Source of the DNA: Flavobacterium ustbae
Lineage (GTDB): Bacteria; Bacteroidota; Bacteroidia; Flavobacteriales; Flavobacteriaceae
NCBI RefSeq assembly: GCF_003946915.1
Contig: NZ_RPOC01000011.1
Location: 1-64,000, forward strand
Direction of reading: 5' to 3'
Length of the DNA: 64,000 nt
Position 1 is the first letter of the stretch; every line of letters begins with the position of its first letter. The position numbers and the translations under genes are program-made. The notes under the pieces were generated by a model, which made no database searches, had not been told where the DNA came from, and saw only the letters and a program-made list of their open reading frames with translations. Below are positions 43,606-51,954 of the stretch, in pieces.

Positions 43606-43712
43606 GCCACGAATTTCACGAATTGACACTAATTATTTTATTTGAAAATCAATTCACAAATTTTAATTACCTTGCTTAATCAATACAATTAAAAAATTCG
43701 TGAATTCGTGGC
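43606..43712. repeat. Second GCCACGAATT inverted repeat
   Basis: GCCACGAATT then TCACGAATT at 43606-43624, and AATTCGTGAATTCGTGGC at 43695-43712. One extra T separates the copies from perfect pairing. Related to 40914-40978. It lies between divergent genes. Confidence 0.6.
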
Positions 43713-43760
43713 TATAAAACTCTGCGCCTTTGCGTCTCTGCGAGATTAAAACAAAATTCA

Positions 43761-44669
43761 ATGAAAAAAATCCTTTTCCTTTTTATCGCTCTTATTACAA
43801 ATTCAATTCAAGCACAAGAAATTAAAACCCTTACGTATTTCCAAAACGATACTTTAAAACTAGATTTAGATTTATACCTGCCAAAAGTAAAAGCGGGCGA
43901 AAAAATCCCGTTGATTATGTTTGCTTTCGGAGGCGGGTTTTCCGGCGGAGAACGCACCAGCGAAAAAGATTTCGGGAAATTTATGGCGAAAAATGGTTAC
44001 GCCGTTGCGAGCATTTCGTACAGTTTGTACATGAAAGGAAAAGATTTTGGCTGTAAAGGAACTTTAACAGAAAAAATAAAAGCAATCCAAATTGGCGTGA
44101 GTGATATGTGGCAAGCTACAGGATTTTTAATCGAAAATGCCAATAAATACAATTTGGATACTTCTAAAATATTCATTTCTGGAATTAGCGCTGGTGCCGA
44201 AATTGGTTTTCATGCCTCATTCTGGGATTATAAACTAATGAATTTATACAAAAGTAATCTGCCGGAAAACTTTAAATACAAAGGTTTTATTGGAGGTTCG
44301 GGCGCGATTCAGGATATTAATCTGATTACGAAAGAAAAAGCGATTCCGATGTTATTGGCGCACGGAAACAATGACGATACGGTTCCGTATGCTGCGGGTT
44401 CGCACCGCTCCTGCCCGACTAATGCTTCTGGCTGGCTAATTCTTTTTGGTTCTTATGCCGTTTACAATCAAATGAATGATTTACATAAAGATATTGAACT
44501 AATTACTTTCTGTGGCGGAGGACATGAATTTTCAGGTTATCTTTTTCATGATGGAAAAAAATATGTTTTAGATTTTGTGAATGATGTTCTGAAAGGAAAA
44601 AAGTTTCAATCGCATTTGATTATTCCAAGTAATAAAAAAGGAAATGGGAAATATTTGTTTTGTGAGTAA
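43761..44669 (+). CDS. Secreted alpha/beta hydrolase (carboxylesterase-like)
   Basis: This 302-residue protein has a signal peptide (about 1-18, ending SIQAQE). The oxyanion segment is MFAFGGGFSGGER (about 53-65), the nucleophile elbow GISAGAE (serine near 142), the acid is in HGNNDDTVPYAAG (about 200-212), and the catalytic histidine in CGGGHEF (about 254-260). The layout is that of secreted esterases/lipases of the dienelactone-hydrolase or BD-FAE kind. The substrate is unknown. It reads alone, with the barstar-like gene 34 bases later on the same strand. Confidence 0.82.
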   Translation: MKKILFLFIALITNSIQAQEIKTLTYFQNDTLKLDLDLYLPKVKAGEKIPLIMFAFGGGFSGGERTSEKDFGKFMAKNGYAVASISYSLYMKGKDFGCKGTLTEKIKAIQIGVSDMWQATGFLIENANKYNLDTSKIFISGISAGAEIGFHASFWDYKLMNLYKSNLPENFKYKGFIGGSGAIQDINLITKEKAIPMLLAHGNNDDTVPYAAGSHRSCPTNASGWLILFGSYAVYNQMNDLHKDIELITFCGGGHEFSGYLFHDGKKYVLDFVNDVLKGKKFQSHLIIPSNKKGNGKYLFCE

Positions 44670-44703
44670 GTATAATTAATCAAAATAAAAAGGAACTTAA
44701 AAA

Positions 44704-45453
44704 ATGATAGGCATAGGAGCTGATACCGATTCAGGAATAAATATTATTGGATATTTTGATGATATTGAAGGTCTTGAAGGAGAGTATCCATTGGAAAAGA
44801 GAGTTGAAGGTTATCCTAGAAAATGTAAGTTAATTTTAAAAGGTGGAATTAACTTTTTTGATTTCGAAGACAGATTAAAAAAAGAATTTACAGAAAATGA
44901 TAATGGTGGGTATTTTTGCGTCTTGGACAACCAAAACAACATTAAACTAGCTTACTTTTTTTATGATTTAAAAATAATTAATAAACAAGAATTAAATACT
45001 ACTCTTTTTCACACAGAGATAAGTTGTTTTCTATATGAAGCTTCTAAAGGAGTTAGCGATGTTTGGAAAAGCAGAATTAATAAAAACATAACAGAATACA
45101 ATCTTTGGGAAAAGCTTGATAAAAAAAAGAGACAAGGATGGCTTGAGGTTGCATTACATTTTCAGCACATTACAGAAGATAAAGAAAATTTGAAAATAAC
45201 CTTAGATGGCAAATTAGTTGATGATGAAGATTCTTTTTTCTGTGCTCTAGGCGAAAGCATTAATGGCCCCGGAGGATATTTTGGAAGAGGTTATGATTCT
45301 CTGCATGATTGCCTGCGTGGGGATTTTGGTATTAAACTACCTTTTACATTAATTTGGAAAAATCATTTAAAAAGCAAAGAAAAGCTGCAAAAAAAATTTA
45401 ATACCATAGTCAGATTATTAAAATTAGATGATGTTTCTGTAATTTTAGATTAG
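44704..45453 (+). CDS. Barstar-like (barnase-inhibitor fold) protein with unknown N-domain
   Basis: The 249-residue protein has no signal peptide. The C-terminal 85 residues (about 165-249) match barstar: ITLDGKLVDDEDSFF, then GGYFGRGYDSLHDCLRGDF as the D/WDCL-type inhibitory helix, then LPFTLIWKNHL and a last VSVILD strand. Barstar-family proteins inhibit barnase-like ribonucleases and serve as immunity proteins. The N-terminal 150 residues (GIGADTDSGINIIGYFDDIE, KCKLILKGGINFFDF) are of no family I can name. No nuclease toxin or secretion gene lies next to it, so it is an orphan immunity-like gene. Codon use looks like its neighbours. Confidence 0.65.
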   Translation: MIGIGADTDSGINIIGYFDDIEGLEGEYPLEKRVEGYPRKCKLILKGGINFFDFEDRLKKEFTENDNGGYFCVLDNQNNIKLAYFFYDLKIINKQELNTTLFHTEISCFLYEASKGVSDVWKSRINKNITEYNLWEKLDKKKRQGWLEVALHFQHITEDKENLKITLDGKLVDDEDSFFCALGESINGPGGYFGRGYDSLHDCLRGDFGIKLPFTLIWKNHLKSKEKLQKKFNTIVRLLKLDDVSVILD

Positions 45454-45495
45454 CAAAAAGATTAAAAATAATTCCAAAAACAAAACCATACTTCC

Positions 45496-45600
45496 TCCCT
45501 AGCCCTGATGGTCCCGAAGCTTCGGGAGAAAATCCTTTTGCTTTTTCTTTAAAAAGCAAAAGATTGAAATGGACATCAGTCTCGAAGTCTCGGGACATGC
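45496..45600. ncRNA. Structured flavobacterial intergenic element, possibly Flavo-1 RNA
   Basis: The stretch starts CCCTAGCCCTGATGG and includes three hairpins: TCCCGAAGCTTCGGGA at 45512-45527, TTTTGCTTTTTC/TTAAAAAGCAAAA at 45536-45561, and the outer CTGATGG/ATCAG pairing (45505 and 45575). This layout (CCCTAGCCCNGAT, ATCCTTTTG...CAAAAGAT, then GGACATCAG or GGATAGC) recurs in flavobacterial intergenic space. It may be the Rfam Flavo-1 motif, but I am unsure. Its role is unknown. Confidence 0.45.
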
Positions 45601-45690
45601 CTGCAAAAAATGCGAAATCATTCGCTCAAGGCAAATTTTATTTTTTATATATTAATAAGTTTAGGTAAATTTGCGCTTTATTTTTAGAAA

Positions 45691-46224
45691 GTGCAAAAAG
45701 AAATTATAGTCCTGCTTGGTGGTCCTGGAACTGGAAAATCGACGCTTATTAACGAATTGGTCGCTCGCGGCTATTGCTGCTACCCTGAAATCTCTAGACA
45801 GGTGACCATGAAAGCGCAACAAGAAGGTATTGAACAATTGTTTTTGGAACAGCCTTTATTGTTTAGCGAAATGTTATTGGAAGGCCGAATTGAGCAATAC
45901 AAAAATGCTCTTGAAGAACCTGATAATGTGGTTTTTATTGACAGAGGAATTCCAGACGTTGTCGCATATATGGATTATATTGGCGATGAATATCCAGAAC
46001 ATTTTACCAAAGCCTGCACGGATTATAAATATACTAAAACTTTTATTTTACCGCCTTGGGAAGAAATTTACCAAAGTGATACGGAGCGATACGAAAATTT
46101 TGAGCAGGCAGTTAAAATTCAGGAACATTTGGTGGAGACTTATCGAAAATATGGTTACGAACTGATTGAGGTTCCAAAAGATACGGTAGAGAACAGAATT
46201 CTTTATATCTTAGATAAAATTTAG
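45691..46224 (+). CDS. AAA_28-type P-loop ATPase (NTPase)
   Basis: This 177-residue protein starts at GTG 45691 (codons QKEIIVLLGG follow). LLGGPGTGKSTLINEL (about 7-22) is the Walker A motif, and VVFIDRGIPDVVAYMDY (about 85-101) includes the second acidic motif. C-terminal region NFEQAVKIQEHLVETYRKYGYELIEVPKDTV matches the AAA_28/NadR-kinase-like family that phosphorylates small molecules or nucleosides. Substrate unknown. It is the first gene of a run leading into recQ and fmt. Confidence 0.78.
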   Translation: MQKEIIVLLGGPGTGKSTLINELVARGYCCYPEISRQVTMKAQQEGIEQLFLEQPLLFSEMLLEGRIEQYKNALEEPDNVVFIDRGIPDVVAYMDYIGDEYPEHFTKACTDYKYTKTFILPPWEEIYQSDTERYENFEQAVKIQEHLVETYRKYGYELIEVPKDTVENRILYILDKI

Positions 46225-46286
46225 CGAGGTTTTAAAGTTGCAAAACGAGAAGCTGATTTCTAAATTTTTAACTTAAAACATACGGC

Positions 46287-48182
46287 ATGCTCGAAGCGCA
46301 GGATATTCTTCTAAAGTACTGGAAACACGACAGTTTTAGACCACTGCAAAAAGAAATTATCGAATCTGTTTTAGACGGACAGGATACATTTGCGGTGCTT
46401 CCGACCGGTGGTGGAAAATCGATTTGTTTTCAGGTTCCTGCCATGATGCAGGACGGAATTTGTCTGGTTATTTCTCCTTTGATTGCTTTGATGAAAGATC
46501 AGGTAATGAATCTTCAGAAAAGGGAAATTAAAGCAATTGCCCTGACGGGTGGAATTCATACCGAAGAAATTATTGATCTTCTTGATAATTGCCAATACGG
46601 AAATTACAAATTCTTATATCTTTCGCCAGAACGCCTGCAATCAGATTGGATTCTGGAACGCATTAAAAATCTTCCCATTAATTTAATTGCTGTAGACGAA
46701 GCGCATTGTGTTTCGCAATGGGGACACGATTTTAGACCTGCTTATCTTAAAATTTCGGAACTGAAAAAATATTTTCCAAAAATTCCCTTTTTGGCTTTGA
46801 CTGCAACGGCTACTCCGAGAGTTATTGAAGATATCAGAACACAATTAGAATTAAAAAATCCGAATCATTTTCAGCAATCTTTTGAGCGAAAAAATATCGC
46901 TTACATGGTTTTTGAAGTCGAAGATAAACTTTACCGCACCGAACAAATTCTTAAAAAGAATCCGCAGCCTTCCATCATATATGTACGAAATCGCAAAGCG
47001 TGTTTGAATATGTCTTCGCAATTGCAATCGTTAGGATTTACCGCAACGTATTACCACGGCGGACTTTCATCTAAAGAAAAAGATAAAAACATGCAGCTCT
47101 GGATGTCGGAACAGGCGCAGGTTATTGTAGCTACGAATGCATTTGGAATGGGAATTGACAAGGACAATGTAAAAACGGTTATTCATACGCAGCTTCCAGA
47201 AAACTTAGAAAATTATTATCAGGAATCTGGACGCGCTGGTCGAAATGGCGCGAAAGCTTTTTCGGTTTTGCTTTATAATAATTCTGATGCCATACAAACG
47301 GAACAGCAGTTTTTGAATATTCTTCCCGATAAAAAGTTTTTAAAAACAATGTATGTCAAATTGTGCAATTATTTTCAGATTGCTTACGGCGAAGGTTTAG
47401 ATGAGTCTTTTTCATTCAAAATGAATCATTTTTGCAATAAATATGACTTTCCTACTCTTAAAACGTATAATTCTTTGCAGTTTTTAAATCAGCAGGGAAT
47501 TATTACAATGTCTCAGGAATTCTCAGAAAAAATCACTGTTCAATTTTTGATAGAATCAAAAGAAGTGATTCGCTACATGAGCCTGAATCCTAATGATGAA
47601 GAGATTTTGTTAGCGATTTTGAGAACCTACCCGGGTATTTATGATGTAAAAGCTAATCTTAATTTAGCTTTGCTCGCAAAAAAATCTAATCATAAAGAAG
47701 AACAAATTATAGCTCTTTTAGAAAAACTGAAAGAAAAAGAAATTATAGAATACAAATCTAAAAATAACGACGCCACTATACTATTTAATGAAGTTCGCGA
47801 AGACGACTTAACTATAAATAGAATTTCGAAATATTTAGAGAAGCAAAATGAAATTAAAAAGGAACAGCTTTTATCTGTCCTTCACTATATAAAAGATAAT
47901 AAAGCCTGTAAAAACAGATTGGTTTTGGATTATTTTGGAGAAGAAACAAAAGAAAACTGTGGCATTTGTTCTTACTGCATTACTCTAAAAGGAAAAATTA
48001 CCGAAACCGATTCGATTGCAGACAAGATCTTATCTTTGCTTAAAACGACTTCCTTGACTTCGAGAGAAATTGAAAACCAGATAAAAATGGATACTAAAGA
48101 TATTATATCTGTTCTTCAGGAATTACTCGAAAACAATCATATTATCATACAAGCGAATAATAAATACACTTTAAAATCATAA
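46287..48182 (+). CDS. recQ: ATP-dependent DNA helicase RecQ
   Basis: The 631-residue helicase starts with RPLQKEIIESVLDGQDTFAVLPTGGGKS (Walker A lysine near 44), then AVDEAHCVSQWGHDFRP (DEAH box near 135) and motif VI in YYQESGRAGRNGA (near 310). C-terminally CKNRLVLDYFGEE-x-x-x-NCGICSYC (about 548-570) holds the four zinc-binding cysteines of the RQC domain. No HRDC domain is seen, so this is the short RecQ form found in Bacteroidota. It unwinds DNA 3' to 5' in repair and recombination. It overlaps fmt by one base. Confidence 0.92.
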   Translation: MLEAQDILLKYWKHDSFRPLQKEIIESVLDGQDTFAVLPTGGGKSICFQVPAMMQDGICLVISPLIALMKDQVMNLQKREIKAIALTGGIHTEEIIDLLDNCQYGNYKFLYLSPERLQSDWILERIKNLPINLIAVDEAHCVSQWGHDFRPAYLKISELKKYFPKIPFLALTATATPRVIEDIRTQLELKNPNHFQQSFERKNIAYMVFEVEDKLYRTEQILKKNPQPSIIYVRNRKACLNMSSQLQSLGFTATYYHGGLSSKEKDKNMQLWMSEQAQVIVATNAFGMGIDKDNVKTVIHTQLPENLENYYQESGRAGRNGAKAFSVLLYNNSDAIQTEQQFLNILPDKKFLKTMYVKLCNYFQIAYGEGLDESFSFKMNHFCNKYDFPTLKTYNSLQFLNQQGIITMSQEFSEKITVQFLIESKEVIRYMSLNPNDEEILLAILRTYPGIYDVKANLNLALLAKKSNHKEEQIIALLEKLKEKEIIEYKSKNNDATILFNEVREDDLTINRISKYLEKQNEIKKEQLLSVLHYIKDNKACKNRLVLDYFGEETKENCGICSYCITLKGKITETDSIADKILSLLKTTSLTSREIENQIKMDTKDIISVLQELLENNHIIIQANNKYTLKS

Positions 48183-49129
48183 TGGAGAAATTGAGAATTA
48201 TATTTATGGGAACGCCAGAATTTGCCGTTGGCATTTTGGACACCATTATTAAAAATAACTACGAAGTTGTCGGCGTAATTACCGCTGCAGACAAGCCAGC
48301 GGGACGCGGACAAAAAATAAAATATTCGGCAGTAAAAGAATATGCGATTGCAAACAATCTTACTCTATTACAGCCAACTAATTTAAAAGATGAAGATTTC
48401 TTAGCAGAATTAGAAGCTCTTAATGCCAATTTACAAATTGTAGTAGCTTTTAGAATGTTGCCAAAAGTGGTTTGGGAAATGCCGTCTTTAGGAACTTTTA
48501 ATCTTCATGCTTCATTGCTTCCAAATTACCGCGGGGCTGCTCCTATTAACTGGGCTATTATTAATGGAGAAACCAAAACTGGAGTTACTACTTTCTTTAT
48601 TGATGACAAAATTGATACCGGAGCGATGATTTTAAATTCTAAAATCGCTATTGAACCAGAAGAAAACGCTGGCCAGTTACATGATCGTTTAATGCATTTA
48701 GGCAGCACAACTGTCATTGACACTTTAAAGGTTATTGAAAGCGGAAATGTCAGTACAACAATTCAAGAAGATAACGACGATATTAAAACGGCTTATAAAT
48801 TAAATAAAGAAAACTGTAAAATTGATTGGACAAAATCTGGTGCAGAAATCAACAATCTAATTCGAGGCTTAAGCCCTTATCCTGCTTCTTGGTGTTTTTT
48901 GAAAGACCAAAATGAAGAATTGAATATTAAAATTTATGAAGCAAAACTAATCTCAGAACCCCATTCTTACGAGACTGGAAAGCTAATTAGTAATAAAAAA
49001 GAAATTAAGATTGCAATAAAAGACGGTTTTATTCAGTTATTAAGTCTACAATTTCCAGGAAAAAAGAGAATGCTTGCTTCTGAATTATTAAATGGAGTAA
49101 GTTTTTCTGATGTTGCAAAAGTGTATTAA
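48182..49129 (+). CDS. fmt: Methionyl-tRNA formyltransferase
   Basis: This 315-residue enzyme attaches formyl to initiator Met-tRNA from 10-formyl-tetrahydrofolate. Conserved MGTPEFAVGILDTII, HASLLPNYRGAAPINWAI (catalytic Asn/His region, about 104-122) and DDKIDTGAMIL (Asp near 142) are all present. A C-terminal OB-like domain (about 210-315: LIRGLSPYPASWCF) binds the tRNA. Its start is inside the recQ stop (48182), so they are coupled. It precedes HU. Confidence 0.95.
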   Translation: MEKLRIIFMGTPEFAVGILDTIIKNNYEVVGVITAADKPAGRGQKIKYSAVKEYAIANNLTLLQPTNLKDEDFLAELEALNANLQIVVAFRMLPKVVWEMPSLGTFNLHASLLPNYRGAAPINWAIINGETKTGVTTFFIDDKIDTGAMILNSKIAIEPEENAGQLHDRLMHLGSTTVIDTLKVIESGNVSTTIQEDNDDIKTAYKLNKENCKIDWTKSGAEINNLIRGLSPYPASWCFLKDQNEELNIKIYEAKLISEPHSYETGKLISNKKEIKIAIKDGFIQLLSLQFPGKKRMLASELLNGVSFSDVAKVY

Positions 49130-49235
49130 CGTCAGTAAAACAGGGGTTTGTACCCGTTTTTCATCGATAAATAACGCTCTTTATGAACAAAAAAAGCAAG
49201 TTATCAACAATTTTTGCTAAAAATAAAGAAAACAC

Positions 49236-49265
49236 TTGCACGCAACGGATTTCCTACTAAATTTG
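49236..49265 (+). promoter_or_regulatory. Promoter of the HU gene
   Basis: TTG (49236-49238), 19 bases, then TAAATTTG (49258-49265) match the Bacteroidota consensus exactly in spacing. Transcription would start near 49272, leaving a leader of about 38 bases. Confidence 0.75.
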
Positions 49266-49309
49266 TGTATTAACAATTTTTTTTAACCAACAATTAATAA
49301 CTAATTATT

Positions 49310-49582
49310 ATGAACAAATCAGAATTAATCGATGCTATCGCTGCTGATGCAGGAATCACAAAAGCTGCGGCGAAATTAGCTTTAGAGTCTTTTTTAGGTA
49401 ATGTAGGAACTACTTTGAAAAAAGGAGGAAGAGTTTCATTAGTAGGTTTCGGATCTTGGTCAGTATCTTCTAGAGCTGCTAGAGATGGTAGAAACCCTCA
49501 AACAGGAAAAACTATTAAAATCGCTGCTAAAAACGTTGTAAAATTCAAAGCAGGAGCTGAATTAGAAGGAGCAGTGAACTAA
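49310..49582 (+). CDS. hup: HU-family nucleoid protein
   Basis: The 90-residue protein begins MNKSELIDAIAADAGITKAAAKLALESFL and contains GRVSLVGFGSWSVSSRAARDGRNPQTGKTIKIAAK, the HU/IHF beta-arm with the conserved GRNPQTG tip (about 61-67). It is a small basic homodimeric DNA-bending protein. It has its own well-formed promoter and terminator, so it is expressed independently of recQ-fmt. The tip proline is the base-intercalating residue in the family. Confidence 0.93.
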   Translation: MNKSELIDAIAADAGITKAAAKLALESFLGNVGTTLKKGGRVSLVGFGSWSVSSRAARDGRNPQTGKTIKIAAKNVVKFKAGAELEGAVN

Positions 49583-49614
49583 GTAAGAAAGTTCTCTAAA
49601 CTTATAATATAATT

Positions 49615-49641
49615 AAAACCTTCCTCATGGAAGGTTTTTTT
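49615..49641 (+). terminator. Intrinsic terminator of the HU gene
   Basis: AAAACCTTCC and GGAAGGTTTT arms with a 4-base TCAT loop and a following T-run, 33 bases past the stop. Confidence 0.85.
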
Positions 49642-49710
49642 ATGCGGTTTAACGATTTTTTTTGTGATTTTAATTTTTTTATGATTAAATTTAATAAAAA
49701 TTGTAACCGT

Positions 49711-50271
49711 ATGATTTCAGAAAAATTAAAAAAAGGACACCTGCTTATTGCCGAGCCTTCAATAATTGGAGATTTATCATTCAACAGATCGGTAATTTTA
49801 TTAGCAGACCATAACAAGGAAGGATCAATAGGTTTTATAATTAATAAGCCATTAAAATACACTATTAATGACTTAATACCAGAAATTGATGCTAATTTTA
49901 AGATATATAACGGAGGTCCTGTAGAGCAAGACAACCTTTATTTCATTCACAATATTCCAGAATTAATCCCAAATAGTGTTGAGATTTCTAATGGTATTTA
50001 TTGGGGAGGAGATTTTGAGTCTACCAAAGACCTAATAAATAACGGATCTATTAGTAAAAATAATATTCGTTTTTTCTTAGGCTACACTGGTTGGGACGAA
50101 AATCAGCTTGAGAATGAGATGCAGGGAAATTCCTGGATTATCGCCGATAATAATTACAAGAATAAAATTATCGGAAAATCTACCACTCACTTTTGGAAAG
50201 AGCAAATTATTGAGCTTGGTGGTGATTATCTTATTTGGTCTAATGCCCCTGAAAATCCATATCTGAATTAA
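49711..50271 (+). CDS. YqgE/AlgH family protein
   Basis: With start ATG 49711 the protein has 186 residues. A frame opens earlier at 49627 inside the HU terminator and adds a phenylalanine-rich leader that is unlikely to be real. KGHLLIAEPSIIGDLSFNRSVILLADHNKEGSIGFIINKPL (about 7-48) is the family's hallmark, and GGPVEQDNLYFIH and FLGYTGWDENQLENEMQGNSW follow, all typical of YqgE (UPF0301/AlgH). Function is unclear; some members affect transcription of virulence genes. Its stop overlaps that of the convergent aminotransferase by four bases. Confidence 0.88.
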   Translation: MISEKLKKGHLLIAEPSIIGDLSFNRSVILLADHNKEGSIGFIINKPLKYTINDLIPEIDANFKIYNGGPVEQDNLYFIHNIPELIPNSVEISNGIYWGGDFESTKDLINNGSISKNNIRFFLGYTGWDENQLENEMQGNSWIIADNNYKNKIIGKSTTHFWKEQIIELGGDYLIWSNAPENPYLN

Positions 50272-51104
50272 TTTTCAGAAATGGATTCATTTAGTTTCTG
50301 CACTAATAAATGCGCCAAATTTGTTGTAAACTCCTTTTTTCGATATTTACTTATCGGCTGTATCCCCATGATTACATTTGTCAAGAATAATTCGTCTGCT
50401 TTTTGAAGATCAAACGGCGAAATTATTTCTTCTACTACTTCTATGCCCTCAACTTTTCTACCTAGCGCTAAAATTTGTTTACGCATAATTCCGTTTAAGC
50501 AGCCTTCTGAAACTGGTGGCGTAATTAACTTTTGACCAATTACCATAAAAACATTTCCCTGAAGTGCTTCTACTACATTCTTGCTATCATTTAACAACAG
50601 ACAATTAGCAAGGTCATTTTCGTGCGCATAAATGCTTCCTGTAATATTGATCATCTTATTGGTTGTTTTAAGAGATGATAATAATTGCTTGGTTACATAG
50701 AAATCTTTATACAAATCTACTTCGTATTCTTTTGTATTTAATGAGTAAGAAGTATTTCCAAGCACAATAGCATTAATTAAAAACGAAATATCATTGCTTT
50801 TTGGAAGATATAATCCCCCATCATTTCTAAAAACAGTAATTCTTGCTCTTGCTGAAGATGCAATATTTAATTGGTTTACTAGATTGAGAATTTGCTCTTC
50901 AAAATATTCCATTGTAAAATTCATCGGAATCATCATTCTTACAACTCGCATAGAAGCCATTAGTCTAAAATAATGGTCTTCAAGAAACAAGATTTTTCCG
51001 TTGATAATTTTTACAGTTTCAAAAATGCCATCGCCATATAAAAAGGCACGATTTTGAGTTAGTATATTCTCTTCCTGCCCGATGTTTCCGTTAAAATTAA
51101 TCAT
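50268..51104 (-). CDS. Class IV aminotransferase (PabC/branched-chain-like)
   Basis: From ATG 51104 the PLP enzyme has 278 residues. An earlier in-frame start at 51206 would cover the terminator hairpin and is less likely. RAFLYGDGIFETVKI (about 18-32) is the conserved start, SSLKTTNKM holds the PLP lysine (about 141-149) and EALQGNVFMV (about 178-187) is the glutamate region. Candidates are 4-amino-4-deoxychorismate lyase (PabC, folate) or D-amino/branched-chain transaminase; sequence alone does not decide. A TATATTTG element lies just upstream. Confidence 0.82.
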   Translation of the reverse strand: MINFNGNIGQEENILTQNRAFLYGDGIFETVKIINGKILFLEDHYFRLMASMRVVRMMIPMNFTMEYFEEQILNLVNQLNIASSARARITVFRNDGGLYLPKSNDISFLINAIVLGNTSYSLNTKEYEVDLYKDFYVTKQLLSSLKTTNKMINITGSIYAHENDLANCLLLNDSKNVVEALQGNVFMVIGQKLITPPVSEGCLNGIMRKQILALGRKVEGIEVVEEIISPFDLQKADELFLTNVIMGIQPISKYRKKEFTTNLAHLLVQKLNESISEN

Positions 51105-51138
51105 AAAAAAACCCTGAATTTTGTTCAGGGCAAATATA
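51105..51138 (-). terminator. Hairpin between START-like gene and aminotransferase; overlaps a promoter
   Basis: On the minus strand TATATTTG (51131-51138) is a -7 element, followed at once by CCCTGAA and TTCAGGG arms (51112-51130) and a run of seven T that ends at the ATG at 51104. So the terminator of the upstream START-like gene also contains the predicted transcript start of the next gene. Confidence 0.6.
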
Positions 51139-51157
51139 AGGTATAAAAAAGAATTTT

Positions 51158-51550
51158 CTAAACAGATCCTATAAGATGTTTTAGATCTGATATTTGATTC
51201 TCCCACAATTGTTTAGCCTCGCCTATTTCTTCTTTATCAGCAAAATCTACCACCATTAGCGATACATCTTTAGTTAATTCATCGACTAAAATATGAAGTT
51301 CAAAAAAGTACTCAGTATCTTTACTGCTTTCGTCAACCCATTTAAATTTTACTTTTTCGCCAGATTTTTTTGAAGCCAAGCGTGCTTTTTCCTGAGAATC
51401 ATTCCAAATGAAAGTAAAAAATTCACCTCTAGAATTAACATTGTCGGCAAACCATTCTTGTAAACCTGATGGCGTTGATATATATTGATACAATAATTGC
51501 GGCGAAGAATTGATCGGAAACTCGATTTCGTAACGTATTTTTGAATCCAT
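51158..51550 (-). CDS. START-like (SRPBCC) domain protein
   Basis: The 130-residue protein has the START-like fold: RYEIEFPINSSPQLLYQYISTPSGLQEWFADNV (about 5-37) with the helix-grip opening, then a beta sheet (FTFIWNDSQEKARLASKK, VKFKWVDESSKDTEYFFELHILVDELTKDVSLMVVDFADKEE) and a C-terminal helix (about 110-126) that closes a lipid- or ligand-sized cavity. Close relatives (AHA1/SRPBCC) bind hydrophobic ligands or act with Hsp90. Its role here is unknown. It is upstream of the aminotransferase. Confidence 0.78.
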   Translation of the reverse strand: MDSKIRYEIEFPINSSPQLLYQYISTPSGLQEWFADNVNSRGEFFTFIWNDSQEKARLASKKSGEKVKFKWVDESSKDTEYFFELHILVDELTKDVSLMVVDFADKEEIGEAKQLWENQISDLKHLIGSV

Positions 51551-51637
51551 GTGCTACTTTTAATTTTTTCGAAATATAAGAATATATGTCCAAAAACAAT
51601 GCATAATTAAAAATATTTTTTTTTCTTCATTTTATGC

Positions 51638-51667
51638 TTGTATCCTTTAATATTATTTCTATCTTTG
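51638..51667 (+). promoter_or_regulatory. Promoter of tRNA-Met
   Basis: TTG (51638-51640), 19 bases, then TATCTTTG (51660-51667) fit the Bacteroidota consensus. The start site near 51673 leaves about 28 bases before the mature tRNA. Confidence 0.75.
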
Positions 51668-51700
51668 CACCCGCAATCAGGAATTCATGATAGCAGTCCA

Positions 51701-51774
51701 GGCGAGGTAGCTCAGTTGGTTAGAGCGCAGGATTCATAACCCTGAGGTCACGGGTTCAACTCCCGTCCTCGCTA
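51701..51774 (+). tRNA. tRNA-Met (CAU)
   Basis: The 74-base gene folds as a cloverleaf: acceptor GGCGAGG/CCTCGCT (first pair G-U), D-arm GCTC/GAGC, anticodon stem CAGGA/CCCTG with loop TTCATAA (anticodon CAT at 51735-51737), a five-base AGGTC variable loop and T-arm ACGGG/CCCGT with TTCAACT. The last anticodon-stem pair is A-C. No CCA is encoded. It lacks the three G-C pairs of initiator tRNA, so it is an elongator Met tRNA, or a tRNA-Ile(CAU) if lysidine-modified. Confidence 0.93.
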
Positions 51775-51782
51775 CAATAGGC

Positions 51783-51817
51783 AAAACCCTTAGACAGAAA
51801 TGTTTAAGGGTTTTTTA
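51783..51817 (+). terminator. Terminator of tRNA-Met
   Basis: AAAACCCTTA and TAAGGGTTTT arms around a 13-base loop with a T-run. It is about 10 bases past the tRNA end. Confidence 0.75.
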
Positions 51818-51954
51818 TTTAAATTAACTCTTCATCGAATGAAAAATTTCAGTGAGGAATCGTTAAAATTGTTATCTTAGAACGCTATTAAAGAGCTAAC
51901 AATTAAGAGTCTCAATTTCGAAAAAGCAATTTGCATACATAATTCATAAACAGC

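Noticed and set aside
48182..49129. Possible second start inside recQ for fmt
   Set aside because: The ATG overlapping the recQ stop gives the normal Fmt N-terminus MEKLRIIFMGTPEFA, so no other start is needed.
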